A DNA stretch of 64,000 bases from Arthrobacter sp. FB24 (GCF_000196235.1 NC_008541.1:2976001-3040000); one strand, 5' to 3'; numbered from the stretch's first letter, positions 1 to 8,884 are shown. Notes: generated by a model from the sequence alone, not told the origin. Numbers and translations: made by a program.

Positions 1-280
1 CCACGCCGTCCCTAACCAATGTCAAAGCTCCATCTCCGCTCTGTGTCCTTGTAACCGGCCCTGTGTAGCTGTGTCGGCGTCCGCGTTGGGGGCGTGCCGG
101 CGCACCAGGCCGAAGCGTGCGGCGTTCGCCAGCGCCCGAGGCCGCGGACAAGTACCTTCCCCACCCACTGGGACCTGCTTTTCACAACCACGGCCGGCGG
201 GCAAATATTCCGCAAAAGTGCAAGACTAGAACCGGTTCCCCCGCAGAAGTCCAGCGGCTCGTCCACCCAGGAGGAAATTC
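1..280. other. Left-edge stretch with no supported gene
   Basis: No reading frame here has a convincing start, ribosome binding site or recognisable product. Short frames on both strands look like GC-bias shadows. The last part is the 5' region of the DoxX-like gene, ending in a strong Shine-Dalgarno (AGGAGG) just before its ATG. Confidence 0.6.
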
Positions 281-829
281 ATGTCGTTTGTCCGTATTCT
301 CGCCCGCCCCATGCTGGCCTCCAGTTTCGTTCTCGCCGGCCTGGACAAGCTCAAGAACGCGGATGACACTGCGACGCAGCTGTCCCCCCTGCTCCGCCGG
401 GCAGCGGAGTCCCTTCCCTTCGCCACGAACGAAAAGGTCCTGGCCCGCGTCATCGGCGGCACCCAGGTGGGTGCAGGAGTGCTTTTCGCCCTTGGCAAGT
501 CGGCACGGCTCGCCGCGTCCGTCCTTGCGGTCATTTCCGCACTGAACGCCTTTGTCGAGTGGCGCAGCGCGGACATCACCACCAAGGAAGGCCGGGATGC
601 GCGACGCACCCAGCTGCTGAAGAATGTCACCCTCACGGGCGGGGTGCTGCTTGCATCCGTGGACACCGCGGGCAAGCCGAGCCTTGCCTGGCGGGCCGAG
701 CACCTGGCTGCCGATGCCCGCAAGGGTGCCAGCCACCTGGCCGCTGACGCACGGAAGACCACCACCAAGAAGCTCAAGAAAGCCGACAAGGCGGTCCGCA
801 AGGCCGTGGACCACGCAGTGAAAGCATAG
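281..829 (+). CDS. DoxX family membrane protein
   Basis: A 182-residue protein with hydrophobic segments in its first about 135 residues and a DoxX-like N-terminus (SFVLAGLDKLKN at about residues 14-25). DoxX proteins are small four-helix membrane proteins. Some are linked to redox balance, but the substrate of this one cannot be read from sequence. The tail from about residue 140 is unusual: rich in Ala and Lys (repeats of the type HLAADARK, then KKLKKADK), which suggests a cytoplasmic, basic, possibly nucleic-acid- or membrane-binding extension. The start is fixed by a strong AGGAGG 6-7 nt upstream of ATG. The gene lies 6 nt before aroA in the same direction and may be co-transcribed with it. 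The family call is fairly sure; function is open. Confidence 0.75.
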   Translation: MSFVRILARPMLASSFVLAGLDKLKNADDTATQLSPLLRRAAESLPFATNEKVLARVIGGTQVGAGVLFALGKSARLAASVLAVISALNAFVEWRSADITTKEGRDARRTQLLKNVTLTGGVLLASVDTAGKPSLAWRAEHLAADARKGASHLAADARKTTTKKLKKADKAVRKAVDHAVKA

Positions 830-835
830 GCACGA

Positions 836-2218
836 ATGACAGGCACCGCCCCCACCGAGTCAGCTACTTCAGGACCCGTTGCCGACGTGCCGCACTGGCC
901 GGCACCGTTCGCCGAAGCGCCCGTCGACGCCACGGTCACCGTCCCGGGCTCCAAGTCCCTCACCAACAGGTATCTGGTTCTTGCGGCCCTGGCCGATGGG
1001 CCGTCCCGTCTGCGGGCACCCCTGCATTCGCGCGACTCGGCCCTCATGATCGAGGCCCTCCGGCAACTGGGAGCCGGTATCAGGGAAGTTCATAGCGACG
1101 GCGCGTTCGGGCCCGACCTTGAGGTCACCCCCCTCCGTGCCGACGCCGCGGCGACCGATGCCGCCATCGACTGCGGACTCGCCGGAACAGTCATGCGCTT
1201 TGTTCCGCCGGTGGCTGCGCTCCGCAACGGGGCGACAGTCTTCGACGGCGATCCGCACGCCCGCAAGCGGCCGATGGGCACCATCATCGAGGCACTGGCC
1301 GCCCTCGGCGTCGACGTCCGCGCTGCGGACGGGACCCCGCCGTCGGCTCTTCCCTTCACAGTGGCGGGCAGTGGCCACGTACGGGGCGGCCATCTGGTGA
1401 TCGACGCAAGCGCCTCTTCGCAGTTCGTGTCGGCGCTGCTCCTGGTGGGCGCGCGTTTCACCGAGGGCCTGCACCTTGAGCACGTGGGCAAGCCGGTCCC
1501 CAGCCTGGACCACATCAACATGACCGTCGCCGTGCTGAGGGAAGTCGGCGTGTCCGTCGACGATTCCGTCCCGAATCACTGGGTTGTAGCGCCGGGCCGC
1601 ATCCGGGCCTTCGATCGCCGCATCGAGCAGGACCTGTCGAATGCCGGGCCGTTCCTCGCCGCCGCGCTGGCGACCCGCGGCACGGTCCGCATTCCCAACT
1701 GGCCCTCCCCCACCACGCAGGTCGGCGACCTTTGGCGCAGCATCCTGACCGCGATGGGCGCCACGGTCACGCTGGACAACGGCACACTCACCGTCACGGG
1801 CGGCCCCGAAATCACGGGGGCGGACTTTGCCGACACCAGCGAACTTGCACCGACAGTGGCCGCGCTGTGCGCACTGGCCACGGGTCCGTCGCGGCTGACC
1901 GGCATCGCGCACCTCCGCGGCCACGAAACGGACAGGCTAGCCGCACTCGTCACGGAGATCAACCGCCTCGGCGGCGATGCCGAGGAAACTTCCGACGGCC
2001 TGGTGATCCGGCCCGCGAAGCTCCATGGCGGCGTCGTGCACAGCTACGCGGACCACCGCATGGCCACCGCAGGGGCCATCCTGGGCCTCGCCGTTCCCGG
2101 CGTGGAAGTGGAAGACATCGGCACTACGTCCAAGACCATGCCGGACTTTCCGCAACTTTGGGAATCCATGCTGACACAACAGCCGGGCCGGCAGACGGAA
2201 CAGGCCCGTGGGGCGTAG
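836..2218 (+). CDS. aroA: 3-phosphoshikimate 1-carboxyvinyltransferase (EPSP synthase)
   Basis: Catalyses transfer of enolpyruvate from PEP to shikimate 3-phosphate, the sixth step of the shikimate pathway, in the cytoplasm. The 460-residue length fits the family. Visible motifs are GSKSLTNR (about residue 38), LAGTVMR (about 116), the Arg/Lys-rich [10 protein letters not shown] (about 138), SSQFVSALL (about 193), GHETDRL (about 361) and YADHRMATA (about 403). These are the residues that bind both substrates in characterised EPSP synthases. The stop codon overlaps the downstream rsgA start by 11 nt, so the two genes are translationally coupled. I recall the same aroA-rsgA neighbourhood in Mycobacterium (Rv3227-Rv3228). 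No clear Shine-Dalgarno precedes the ATG. Confidence 0.97.
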   Translation: MTGTAPTESATSGPVADVPHWPAPFAEAPVDATVTVPGSKSLTNRYLVLAALADGPSRLRAPLHSRDSALMIEALRQLGAGIREVHSDGAFGPDLEVTPLRADAAATDAAIDCGLAGTVMRFVPPVAALRNGATVFDGDPHARKRPMGTIIEALAALGVDVRAADGTPPSALPFTVAGSGHVRGGHLVIDASASSQFVSALLLVGARFTEGLHLEHVGKPVPSLDHINMTVAVLREVGVSVDDSVPNHWVVAPGRIRAFDRRIEQDLSNAGPFLAAALATRGTVRIPNWPSPTTQVGDLWRSILTAMGATVTLDNGTLTVTGGPEITGADFADTSELAPTVAALCALATGPSRLTGIAHLRGHETDRLAALVTEINRLGGDAEETSDGLVIRPAKLHGGVVHSYADHRMATAGAILGLAVPGVEVEDIGTTSKTMPDFPQLWESMLTQQPGRQTEQARGA

Positions 2219-3323
2219 CACCGGTTCCTGGGACGAGTCCGATATCCGGATCCGCCCCAACAAGAAAGGCTCGCGTCCCCGGACCAAGGACCGGCCCAGC
2301 CATGACGACGCCGTGACCGGCCGGATCATCACGGTGGACCGCGGGCGCTATACGGCGGTGGTGGGCGAGGACAGCGGGAACGAGCGCACGGTGATTGCCG
2401 CGCGCGCCCGTGAACTGCGCCGTTCGCCCGTGGTCGCGGGGGACTTCGTGTCCCTGGTGGGAGATGTTTCGGGGGCACCGGACACGCTTGCGCGGCTCGT
2501 GAAGATCCAGGACCGCCGCACGCTGCTGCGGCGCAGCGCCGATGACACGGACCCCATCGAGCGGGCAGTGGTGGCGAACGCTGACCAGCTTGTGGTGGTG
2601 GTTGCCGCCGCCAATCCGGAACCGCGCACCGGCTTTATTGACCGCGCCCTGGTGGCGGCATACGACGCCGGGATTGAGCCGTTGCTGCTGGTCACCAAGG
2701 CGGACGTCAAGGATCCCACGGAGCTCCTGTCCAACTACCGGCACCTTGATTTCCCCGTGATCATCAGCCGGACAGCCGACGCCGCGGCCTCCGGAATCGA
2801 TGCACGCTCCGATGACGGACTCTCGGCACGCCTGGACAGCGACGCTGTCTCGCAGCTGCGGGCGCACCTCAACGGCAAGGTCACCGTGATGCTCGGGCAT
2901 TCCGGCGTAGGGAAGTCCACCATGGTCAATGCCCTGACGGGTGCTGAGCGGGCCACGGGAGGCGTCAACGCCGTCACCGGCCGGGGGCGGCACACGTCGT
3001 CGTCGGCGCTTGCCCTGCGGATCAGTGACGCGCCCGCCGGAAGCTGGATCATTGATACGCCCGGCATCCGCTCCTTCGGCCTTGCCCACGTGGATCCCGA
3101 CCGGATCCTGCGCTCGTTCCCCGATCTGGAACCCGGCACGGATGCCTGCGAACGCGGCTGCAAGCACGATGCCTCCGCCGTCAACTGCGGTGTGGACGCC
3201 TGGGTGGCCCAAGGACACGCGGGCCCGTCCGGTGCAGCGCGCCTGGCGTCCCTGCGTCGGTTGCTCGGCACAGACCCCCGGATGGAAGCACAGGATGCCA
3301 AGGAACTCGGCATCGTTTCGTGA
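2208..3323 (+). CDS. rsgA: Ribosome small-subunit-dependent GTPase A
   Basis: Circularly permuted GTPase that helps late 30S subunit maturation. The 371 residues show the permuted order expected of RsgA/YjeQ: TKAD (G4, about residue 163) comes before GHSGVGKS (G1, P-loop, about 229) and DTPG (G3, about 283). These are followed by a C-terminal zinc knuckle (CERGCKH at about 314, then a further Cys in NCGV). An OB-fold-like segment (GDFVSLVGD) precedes the G domain. The start is GTG inside the end of aroA, with GGAAC a few bases upstream. The hydrophilic, charged N-terminal extension of about 40 residues seems usual for actinobacterial RsgA. Confidence 0.95.
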   Translation: MGRSTGSWDESDIRIRPNKKGSRPRTKDRPSHDDAVTGRIITVDRGRYTAVVGEDSGNERTVIAARARELRRSPVVAGDFVSLVGDVSGAPDTLARLVKIQDRRTLLRRSADDTDPIERAVVANADQLVVVVAAANPEPRTGFIDRALVAAYDAGIEPLLLVTKADVKDPTELLSNYRHLDFPVIISRTADAAASGIDARSDDGLSARLDSDAVSQLRAHLNGKVTVMLGHSGVGKSTMVNALTGAERATGGVNAVTGRGRHTSSSALALRISDAPAGSWIIDTPGIRSFGLAHVDPDRILRSFPDLEPGTDACERGCKHDASAVNCGVDAWVAQGHAGPSGAARLASLRRLLGTDPRMEAQDAKELGIVS

Positions 3324-3351
3324 CATCCCGGCCGGCCGGCCACAGAGACGG

Positions 3352-3357
3352 TAGTTT
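3352..3357 (+). promoter_or_regulatory. -10 element of a leaderless hisN promoter
   Basis: TAGTTT fits the actinobacterial TANNNT -10 consensus. Its end lies 6 nt before the hisN ATG, so a start site 6-7 nt downstream would fall on the initiation codon. No Shine-Dalgarno is present between rsgA and hisN, which supports a leaderless transcript. Confidence 0.5.
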
Positions 3358-3363
3358 GGAACC

Positions 3364-4176
3364 ATGACCCAACCCGCTTCGAGCTACAACGATGACCTGC
3401 GCCTCGCCCATGTCCTGGCCGACTCTGTTGACTCCCAGACCATGAGCCGCTTCAAGGCGCTGGACCTTCAGATTGAAACCAAACCGGATCTGACGCCGGT
3501 AACGGATGCTGACAAGGCCGCTGAAGAATCCATCCGCGGCCAGCTCTCCCGTTCCCGTCCGCGAGATGCCGTCCTCGGTGAAGAGTTCGGCAGTTCCGGG
3601 CATGGTTCCCGCCGCTGGATCATCGACCCGATCGACGGCACCAAGAACTTCGTCCGCGGCGTGCCGGTGTGGGCTACCCTGATCGCCCTCGTGGATGAGG
3701 GCGAGCCGGTGGTGGGCCTGGTCAGCGCGCCCGCCCTGGGCAAGCGCTGGTGGGCCGCGAAGGGGGCGGGTGCCTACATGGGACGGTCGCTTGCGGCTGC
3801 CACCAGGCTGAAGGTTTCGAACGTCTCCAGGCTGTCTGACGCGTCCCTCTCCTATTCGAGCCTGGGCGGCTGGAAGGAACGCGGCAACCTGGACGAATTC
3901 CTGGGGCTCACTGAAGAGGTCTGGCGGACCCGCGCCTACGGTGACTTCTGGTCCTACTGCATGGTGGCCGAGGGATCGGTGGACATCGCCTGCGAGCCGG
4001 AGCTGAACCTGTATGACATGGCGGCGCTGGTGCCGATCGTCACCGAAGCCGGCGGACGCTTCACCTCACTTGAGGGAGTGGACGGCCCCTTCGGCGGCAA
4101 CGCCCTGGCCACCAATTCAATCCTTCATTCAGAGGTCCTCAAGCGGCTGAACCCGGAACTGGACGACCTCCTCTAA
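3364..4176 (+). CDS. hisN: Histidinol-phosphatase (inositol monophosphatase family)
   Basis: A 270-residue Mg-dependent phosphatase of the IMPase fold. Metal-binding motifs are visible: GEEFG (about residue 73), DPIDGTKNF (about 89) and LNLYDMAAL (about 215, the WDxAA-type box). In actinobacteria this subfamily is the HisN histidinol-phosphatase, which removes phosphate from histidinol phosphate in histidine biosynthesis. Closely related family members act on inositol phosphates or PAP, so the exact substrate is an inference from family resemblance. The ATG has no Shine-Dalgarno and is placed for leaderless expression. The gene ends before a large hairpin. Confidence 0.88.
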   Translation: MTQPASSYNDDLRLAHVLADSVDSQTMSRFKALDLQIETKPDLTPVTDADKAAEESIRGQLSRSRPRDAVLGEEFGSSGHGSRRWIIDPIDGTKNFVRGVPVWATLIALVDEGEPVVGLVSAPALGKRWWAAKGAGAYMGRSLAAATRLKVSNVSRLSDASLSYSSLGGWKERGNLDEFLGLTEEVWRTRAYGDFWSYCMVAEGSVDIACEPELNLYDMAALVPIVTEAGGRFTSLEGVDGPFGGNALATNSILHSEVLKRLNPELDDLL

Positions 4177-4257
4177 CGCGCGCCCCGCCCCCGGCGTCGG
4201 GCCCGGAGCCAAGAGGTTCCGTCGCGGGCGCACCCCGGCAGGCACATTCAAGAGCGT

Positions 4258-4316
4258 GCCGAATAAACAACGGCGGATGCCCTCCTTAGGGGGTGTCCGC
4301 CGTCGTTATATTCGGC
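4258..4316 (+). terminator. Large imperfect hairpin after hisN
   Basis: Arms beginning GCCGAATA and AACAACGGCGGA pair with TCCGCCGTCGTT and TATTCGGC around a TTA-centred loop, giving a stem of more than 20 bp with a few mismatches. The 3' tail is only moderately T-rich (GTTATATTC). It most likely ends the hisN transcript and insulates the riboswitch promoter. Confidence 0.65.
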
Positions 4317-4393
4317 GCCGGCCCCCTTCTTCCGCCGCGCGTAACAAAGAGCTTAACAATCGCCCTGACTTTCCCGCGGCGCGGTGAATGTCC

Positions 4394-4399
4394 TAATCT
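4394..4399 (+). promoter_or_regulatory. Putative -10 element of the riboswitch promoter
   Basis: TAATCT matches TANNNT. A start site about 7 nt downstream would place the 5' end of the RNA at the first bases of the aptamer (GGTC at 4407). The -35 region is not convincing. Confidence 0.45.
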
Positions 4400-4405
4400 C
4401 GAAAC

Positions 4406-4510
4406 AGGTCACGAGTGCCAGCGCTAAACCCCGGTTTGCTGGCCGGCAACCCTCCATTCGCGGTGGGGTGCCCCGGGTGACGACCAGGCCGGTCCGGAAC
4501 GGACCCGGCA
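4406..4510 (+). ncRNA. SAM-IV-like (SAM-I/IV clan) riboswitch aptamer
   Basis: The segment begins GGTCACGAGTGCCAGCG, continues with the conserved CCGGCAACCCTCC block and GGTGGGGTGCCCCGGGTGA, and closes with GACC. This is the core of the SAM-I/SAM-IV clan. The actinobacterial distribution and the extra hairpin right after the core (GGTCCG-GAA-CGGACC) fit SAM-IV or the SAM-I/IV variant better than SAM-I. It binds S-adenosylmethionine. A further GC-rich segment (CCCCGGAGTGCGGGG, to about 4535) lies between aptamer and the GTGAGG ribosome binding site and may be the expression platform. Aptamer identity is strong; subclass and mechanism are inferred. Confidence 0.85.
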
Positions 4511-4555
4511 AGCGCGGATCCCCGGAGTGCGGGGTCCCTTTACAGTGAGGTCCCC

Positions 4556-5968
4556 ATGACTACTGCCACTTTCCCCGCAAACACCGCAACCACGTCCACT
4601 GCAGGCCTTCTGGACCCGCGGTTCACCGTCGCCCAGCGCCCCCTCTCCGCCGTTACCGGCGCGGAGATCCAGGCTCCGCTGATCCAGGGCGGCCACGTCC
4701 GCTACGCGAACCTGGACTACGGCGCATCGGCCCCGGCGCTGTCCGTTGTCTCGGCCTACCTCAACGAGATCCTGCCGTACTACGCCAGCGTGCACCGCGG
4801 CGCGGGCTATGCCTCGCAGATCAGCACGTCGGTGTACGAAAATGCCCGGGACATCGTCCGCGGGTTCGTGGGCGGCAGGGCGGACGATTCCGTCATCTTC
4901 ACCCGGAACACCACGGACTCACTGAACCTGCTGGCCGGATGCCTGCCGGTGGCCGACGGCCGCCACATCGGCGAAGTGCTGTACCTCGACATCGAACACC
5001 ACGCCAACCTGCTCCCCTGGCAGGGCGTCCCGCACCGGAGTGTTGTGGCCGCCCCGACGCTCAGGGCCACCCTGGAGAACCTGCGTTCCGAGCTCCGGCA
5101 CGGTGACATCAGCCTGCTGGCCGTTACGGGCGCCTCCAACGTCACCGGCGAAATCCTCCCCATCCGCGAGCTGGCCGCACTGGCTCACGAACACGGCGCA
5201 AGGATCGTTGTGGACGCGGCGCAGCTGGCCCCGCACCGCCGCATCGACATCGCCGCGGACGACGTCGACTACCTCGCCTTCTCAGGCCACAAGCTGTACG
5301 CGCCGTTTGGCAGCGGAGTCCTCGTGGGCCGGCCGGACTGGCTCGACGCCGGGACGCCCCACCTCGCAGGCGGCGGAGCCGTACGTGAGGCGCGGCTGGA
5401 CTCCGTTAGCTGGACCACCGGGCCGGCACGTCATGAAGGCGGCTCACCGAACGTCCTCGGGGCCGCCACCCTGGCCCGGGCCACCCAGGTTATCGGCGCC
5501 CTGGACCAGGAACTGTGGCACGCCCATGAGACGGCCATCCGGTCCTTCCTCGTTGAGGGACTGCGGAAGATCGACGGCGTCGCTGTCCACCAGATCTTCA
5601 GCGACACGGATGACACCATCGGGGTGGTCAACTTCTCCGTCGCCGGCTACGACGCCGGCCTCGTCGCGGCCTACCTGTCCGCCGAACATGGCGTGGGCCT
5701 CCGGGACGGCCGCTTCTGCGCCCACCCGCTGCTGAAGCGGCTGGGACTGCCGTCAGGCTCATTGCGGGCAAGCTTCGGCGTCGGCTCCCGCTTGGAGGAT
5801 GCCCAGCGCCTGCTCGCCGGGATCGAGGAACTTCGCCGGACCGGCCTCGGCTGGGACTATGTCGTGGACTCGGGCCGCTGGGTGCCTGCCAACGACACCC
5901 GCAGCTACCCGGACTGGGCACCCAACACTCCAGGCACCGCCGGCGCAGCGCCCTGCACCGAAGACTGA
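4556..5968 (+). CDS. Class V aminotransferase, cysteine-desulfurase-like
   Basis: A 470-residue PLP enzyme of the aminotransferase class V / NifS-SufS fold. The cofactor lysine is in FSGHKLYAPFG (about residue 247), preceded by VVDAAQLAPH, whose Asp and Gln contact PLP in this fold. A Cys lies in GRFCAHPL (about 387), where SufS-type enzymes keep their catalytic cysteine. This makes sulfur mobilisation from cysteine or a related sulfur amino acid plausible. The SAM riboswitch upstream ties expression to sulfur amino acid status: the gene should be repressed when SAM is abundant. The first about 45 residues are an extra, low-complexity Thr/Ala-rich lead. Translation starts at ATG 5 nt after GTGAGG. 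Alternative: an isopenicillin-epimerase-like or selenocysteine-lyase-like activity. Confidence 0.85.
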   Translation: MTTATFPANTATTSTAGLLDPRFTVAQRPLSAVTGAEIQAPLIQGGHVRYANLDYGASAPALSVVSAYLNEILPYYASVHRGAGYASQISTSVYENARDIVRGFVGGRADDSVIFTRNTTDSLNLLAGCLPVADGRHIGEVLYLDIEHHANLLPWQGVPHRSVVAAPTLRATLENLRSELRHGDISLLAVTGASNVTGEILPIRELAALAHEHGARIVVDAAQLAPHRRIDIAADDVDYLAFSGHKLYAPFGSGVLVGRPDWLDAGTPHLAGGGAVREARLDSVSWTTGPARHEGGSPNVLGAATLARATQVIGALDQELWHAHETAIRSFLVEGLRKIDGVAVHQIFSDTDDTIGVVNFSVAGYDAGLVAAYLSAEHGVGLRDGRFCAHPLLKRLGLPSGSLRASFGVGSRLEDAQRLLAGIEELRRTGLGWDYVVDSGRWVPANDTRSYPDWAPNTPGTAGAAPCTED

Positions 5969-6031
5969 GGGTGCGGCGTGTGCGGTAAATTCGAGGGGTA
6001 AGAATTCCAGCCTGCCCGAAGGAGACTGCAC

Positions 6032-6805
6032 GTGGCACGGGGAGGCCCCAAACTGCACCACCAGCGCCGCTACGAGCTCGGCCGGAGTTTCCAGGACGGC
6101 GGCGAACACTATGACCGGGTCCGTCCCGGCTATCCCGCCGATTCCGCGGACTGGCTGCTCCGAAGCGTCGGCACGGTAGCCGGCGCGTCCAGCGCCGCTG
6201 ACATCGGCGCCGGGACGGGAAAGTACACCGCTTTACTGGTGCAGCGCGGCCTGGCTGTCACCGCAGTGGATCCGTCACCGGACATGCTCGCCCAACTCCG
6301 GCTGGCCCTTCCGGGGGTTCCTGCGACCGAGGGCACCGCGGAGGCCACCGGACTCCCGGACTCCGCGTTCGACGTCGTCACCGTTGCCCAGGCATGGCAC
6401 TGGTGCGATCCCCGCCTGGCCAGCACCGAACTGTCCCGCATTCTCCGTCCGGGAGGCGTGCTGGGGCTGATCTGGAACCAGCTGGATACGTCGGTCCCGT
6501 GGGTCCACCGGCTTTCCCGGATCATGCATGCCGGCGATGTGCACAAGCCGGACTTCCGCCCCGCGGTCGGGCCGGAGTTCGCCGGACTTGAGAGCCACCT
6601 GACGCGCTGGGAAGACCCCGTGACCACTGAGGACATCGTCGAACTGACAAAGTCCCGCAGCTACTACCTCGCCGCCGGAGAAAGCATCCGGGCCAAAGTC
6701 CGCGCCAACCTGGACTGGTACCTGCACGAGCACCTGGCACACTCCGCCGCGGACGTAATCGGACTCCCCTACCTGACCCAGACCTGGCGGGCGTTCAAGG
6801 CATGA
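6032..6805 (+). CDS. Class I SAM-dependent methyltransferase
   Basis: A 257-residue methyltransferase of the type-11 (UbiE/COQ5-like) group. Motif I is ADIGAGTGKYT (about residue 56), the acidic ribose-binding residue is in AVDPSPDML (about 77), and the post-motif region has FDVVTVAQAWHW and ILRPGGVLGLIWN. The N-terminal segment YELGRSFQDGGEHYDRVRPGYP is typical of small-molecule methyltransferases of unknown substrate. GTG start with AAGGAG 6 nt upstream. It follows the SAM-riboswitch-controlled aminotransferase by 63 nt with no terminator in between, so the two genes may share SAM control. Substrate unknown. Confidence 0.85.
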   Translation: MARGGPKLHHQRRYELGRSFQDGGEHYDRVRPGYPADSADWLLRSVGTVAGASSAADIGAGTGKYTALLVQRGLAVTAVDPSPDMLAQLRLALPGVPATEGTAEATGLPDSAFDVVTVAQAWHWCDPRLASTELSRILRPGGVLGLIWNQLDTSVPWVHRLSRIMHAGDVHKPDFRPAVGPEFAGLESHLTRWEDPVTTEDIVELTKSRSYYLAAGESIRAKVRANLDWYLHEHLAHSAADVIGLPYLTQTWRAFKA

Positions 6806-6823
6806 GTCCCGTAGCCAAAGCGG

Positions 6824-6829
6824 TAGGCT
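6824..6829 (+). promoter_or_regulatory. -10 element of a leaderless mntR promoter
   Basis: TAGGCT (TANNNT) ends 7 nt before the mntR GTG, and no Shine-Dalgarno lies between. Transcription would start at or next to the initiation codon. Confidence 0.5.
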
Positions 6830-6836
6830 TGGACTC

Positions 6837-7550
6837 GTGAAGACCGGCGCACCCTCCTCCTCGATCGAGGACTACGTCAAGGTCATCTACTCCTTCACGG
6901 AGTGGCAGGACAAACCCATCACATCCTCGCAGTTGGCCCTGCGGCTCGGCGTCGCCAACTCCTCGGTCTCGGAAATGGTCCGCAAACTCAAGGACCAGGG
7001 CCTCGTTGACCACAAGCCCTACAGTGCCATTACGCTCACGGCCGACGGCGTCCGGCTCGCGCTCTCCATGGTGCGTCGCCACCGCCTCATTGAGACCTAC
7101 CTCGTGCAGGAGCTCGGCTACAGCTGGGACGAGGTCCATGACGAGGCCGAGCTCCTGGAGCACGCGGTGTCTGACACGTTCATCGAACGGATGGCCGGAA
7201 AGCTGGGCAATCCACTACGAGACCCGCACGGTGATCCAATCCCGGCGGCCGACGGTACGGTCCACATGCCGCACGCGCACCGGATGAGCGAACTCGACGA
7301 GGGTCATACAGGCCGCATTACCCGGATCAGCGACGACAATCCCGAGCTCCTGCGCTATCTATCCGCGCAGGAAATCGACCTGGACGCCGACATCGAAGTG
7401 CTGGGCCGGAAACCGTTTGGCGGAGCCCTCGTAGTCAGGATCGGCTCCGCAGGCGCAGACCGCGAGTTCGATCTCGCCGACGAGGTGTCGTCAGCGCTGT
7501 GGGTGTACAGCGAATCCCGCCACGCCGGATGCCGGCTGGCGGATGTCTGA
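6837..7550 (+). CDS. mntR: Mn-responsive DtxR-family repressor (MntR type)
   Basis: A 237-residue metal-dependent repressor. Residues about 8-65 form the winged helix (SSQLALRLGVANSSVSEMVRKL). The dimerisation and metal-binding domain follows, with RRHRLIETYLV and EVHDEAELLEHAVSD carrying the His/Glu ligands. A C-terminal FeoA/SH3-like domain begins at about 155 (GHTGRITRISDD). The stretch VRRHRL..LVQELGY.WDEVHDEAE..EHAVSD closely resembles what I remember of Mycobacterium Rv2788 (MntR) rather than IdeR/DtxR, so manganese is the likely co-repressor. The GTG start is chosen because the fold begins at once and a -10 box sits at leaderless distance. No Mn transporter gene lies nearby. Confidence 0.85.
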   Translation: MKTGAPSSSIEDYVKVIYSFTEWQDKPITSSQLALRLGVANSSVSEMVRKLKDQGLVDHKPYSAITLTADGVRLALSMVRRHRLIETYLVQELGYSWDEVHDEAELLEHAVSDTFIERMAGKLGNPLRDPHGDPIPAADGTVHMPHAHRMSELDEGHTGRITRISDDNPELLRYLSAQEIDLDADIEVLGRKPFGGALVVRIGSAGADREFDLADEVSSALWVYSESRHAGCRLADV

Positions 7551-7565
7551 AGGGGCGCCGCCTGA

Positions 7566-7985
7566 ATGAGTGCTGCCAGTATCCCGGGCTGGCGGGCGTG
7601 GGCGGCGGTGGCTGTCGGGGCGCTGGCAGGCACAGAACTCCGCTATGGCCTGGGCGTCCTCTTTCCGGACGCTGCCGGCGCGATCCCCTGGACCACGTTG
7701 GCAATCAACGTGTGCGGAAGCTTCGTCCTGGCCGCCCTCACCACGTTGTGGATTGCCCGCCCCCGGACAGCCTTCTGGCTCAGGGCGGGGATCGGTCCGG
7801 GGCTGCTGGGATCCTTCACGACCTTCTCGGCCGTGGTCTTTTCCATTGACCAGCAGGCACGTGCCGGACAGCACGTAACCTGGCTGATCTACCTCGCACT
7901 CTCCCTGGTGCTGGGGCTTGCCGCGGCCGCTGCAGGCTGGAAAGCCGGCAAGGCCCTGAGCGACCGGACGGCAGGAGCCTCATGA
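7566..7985 (+). CDS. crcB: Fluoride exporter, first CrcB/FluC subunit
   Basis: A 139-residue membrane protein with four hydrophobic helices and Fluc signatures: GTELRYGLG (helix 1), TTLAINVCGSF (helix 2, with the channel Asn) and GLLGSFTTFSAVV (helix 3 break, including the TTFS Phe-box). Fluc proteins form dual-topology dimeric F- channels; when two genes occur in tandem they usually make a heterodimer. ATG with GAAGGGG upstream. The last four bases form an ATGA overlap with the second crcB gene. No fluoride riboswitch is visible upstream; the gene follows mntR by 15 nt. Confidence 0.9.
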   Translation: MSAASIPGWRAWAAVAVGALAGTELRYGLGVLFPDAAGAIPWTTLAINVCGSFVLAALTTLWIARPRTAFWLRAGIGPGLLGSFTTFSAVVFSIDQQARAGQHVTWLIYLALSLVLGLAAAAAGWKAGKALSDRTAGAS

Positions 7986-8350
7986 CGGCGCTTCTGGTGG
8001 GCATCTTCGGCGTTGCGGGGGGCCTGCTCAGGTTTGCCATCGACACCTGGTTCGCGCATCGGGCGGGGACCCGCCGGCACTGGCCCTGGGCAACGCTGGT
8101 GGTCAATGTCACCGGTTCACTGGTCATCGGCCTGTCCGTCGGTGTTACCGGCCGGCTTGGGCTCGGCGAAGAATGGCATGCGGCCATCGCCACCGGACTG
8201 GCCGGCGGGCTCACCACGTTCAGTTCCTGGACCACCGCCACCATCCGGCTCGTCAGTGAGGTGCGGTACCAGGCTGCGGCCCTCAACGTTGCCGTCAATC
8301 TCGTGGCCGGGCTCTCCGCCGCAGCCGTGGGAATCGCCCTCACCGGCTGA
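7982..8350 (+). CDS. crcB: Fluoride exporter, second CrcB/FluC subunit
   Basis: A 122-residue partner of the preceding gene with the same features: GGLLRFAID (helix 1), WATLVVNVTGSLVIG (helix 2) and GLAGGLTTFSSWTTAT (helix 3). It starts within the stop of the first crcB (ATGA), so the two are translated as a coupled pair, as expected for a heterodimeric antiparallel Fluc channel. Confidence 0.9.
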   Translation: MTALLVGIFGVAGGLLRFAIDTWFAHRAGTRRHWPWATLVVNVTGSLVIGLSVGVTGRLGLGEEWHAAIATGLAGGLTTFSSWTTATIRLVSEVRYQAAALNVAVNLVAGLSAAAVGIALTG

Positions 8351-8420
8351 GGGCGCATGGCTGACTGTGGGTGGATGCCGCACCCCCGCCGTCGTGAATC
8401 TGAGGCGGCCCGGCGTCCCG

Positions 8421-8426
8421 TATCGT
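8421..8426 (+). promoter_or_regulatory. -10 element of a leaderless promoter
   Basis: TATCGT (TANNNT), followed by exactly 6 nt (TAAACG) and then the ATG of the next gene. No ribosome binding site is present. Confidence 0.5.
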
Positions 8427-8432
8427 TAAACG

Positions 8433-8804
8433 ATGGTTACGCGACGTGAAGCAGCTCAGATCCTCGACATTCCCCTGGAAATGGCGCACCGTCACGGTAT
8501 TCCCGCCCGGCTGTCGGACGCCGAACTGACCGAACTGTTGGACAACCCTCCGGCCTGGCTCATCCAATCAAAGGCCAACCGGACCGGCAAGCGGCCTGTC
8601 TGGGTCCAGCTGACCTGTGCCGTGTGCGGTTTCTCGGAGGCTGCCCGGCCGAAGAAGTGGTGGCCGCCGTTCACGTACGTCTGCTGCGTCCATCACGCAG
8701 CGGCCGACCTTCCGCCGGTGCTTCCGGGGCTTGTGCGCAGTGAGTACGAGGGAATCGGCAGCCGGTTTGTCGGCATAGTTGACGTTGAAGTGCCCGTTTC
8801 GTAG
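8433..8804 (+). CDS. Hypothetical 123-residue Cys-containing protein
   Basis: I do not recognise a named family. The N-terminal half (REAAQILDIPLEMAHRHGIP, about residues 5-24) looks like a helix-turn-helix or DNA-end motif. The middle has TCAVCG (about 70-75) and a later YVCCVHH (about 88), a C-x2-C plus CC/H set that could bind zinc. A Trp-rich KKWWPPF lies between. The ATG has no Shine-Dalgarno but a -10 box at leaderless distance, and codon use matches the neighbours, so it is probably a real gene. It stands alone between crcB and a small basic protein. Confidence 0.7.
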   Translation: MVTRREAAQILDIPLEMAHRHGIPARLSDAELTELLDNPPAWLIQSKANRTGKRPVWVQLTCAVCGFSEAARPKKWWPPFTYVCCVHHAAADLPPVLPGLVRSEYEGIGSRFVGIVDVEVPVS

Positions 8805-8884
8805 GCCAGTTACATTCGTGGCAAAACAGGCGTACCTTACAAGCACGGGGCTTATTCAAGGCCCCGAGGTAAGGGAGGGGCGAC

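Noticed and set aside
869..3365. Minus-strand frames of 351 and 413 codons opposite aroA and rsgA
   Set aside because: Both genes on the + strand have full sets of catalytic motifs; the antisense frames have none.
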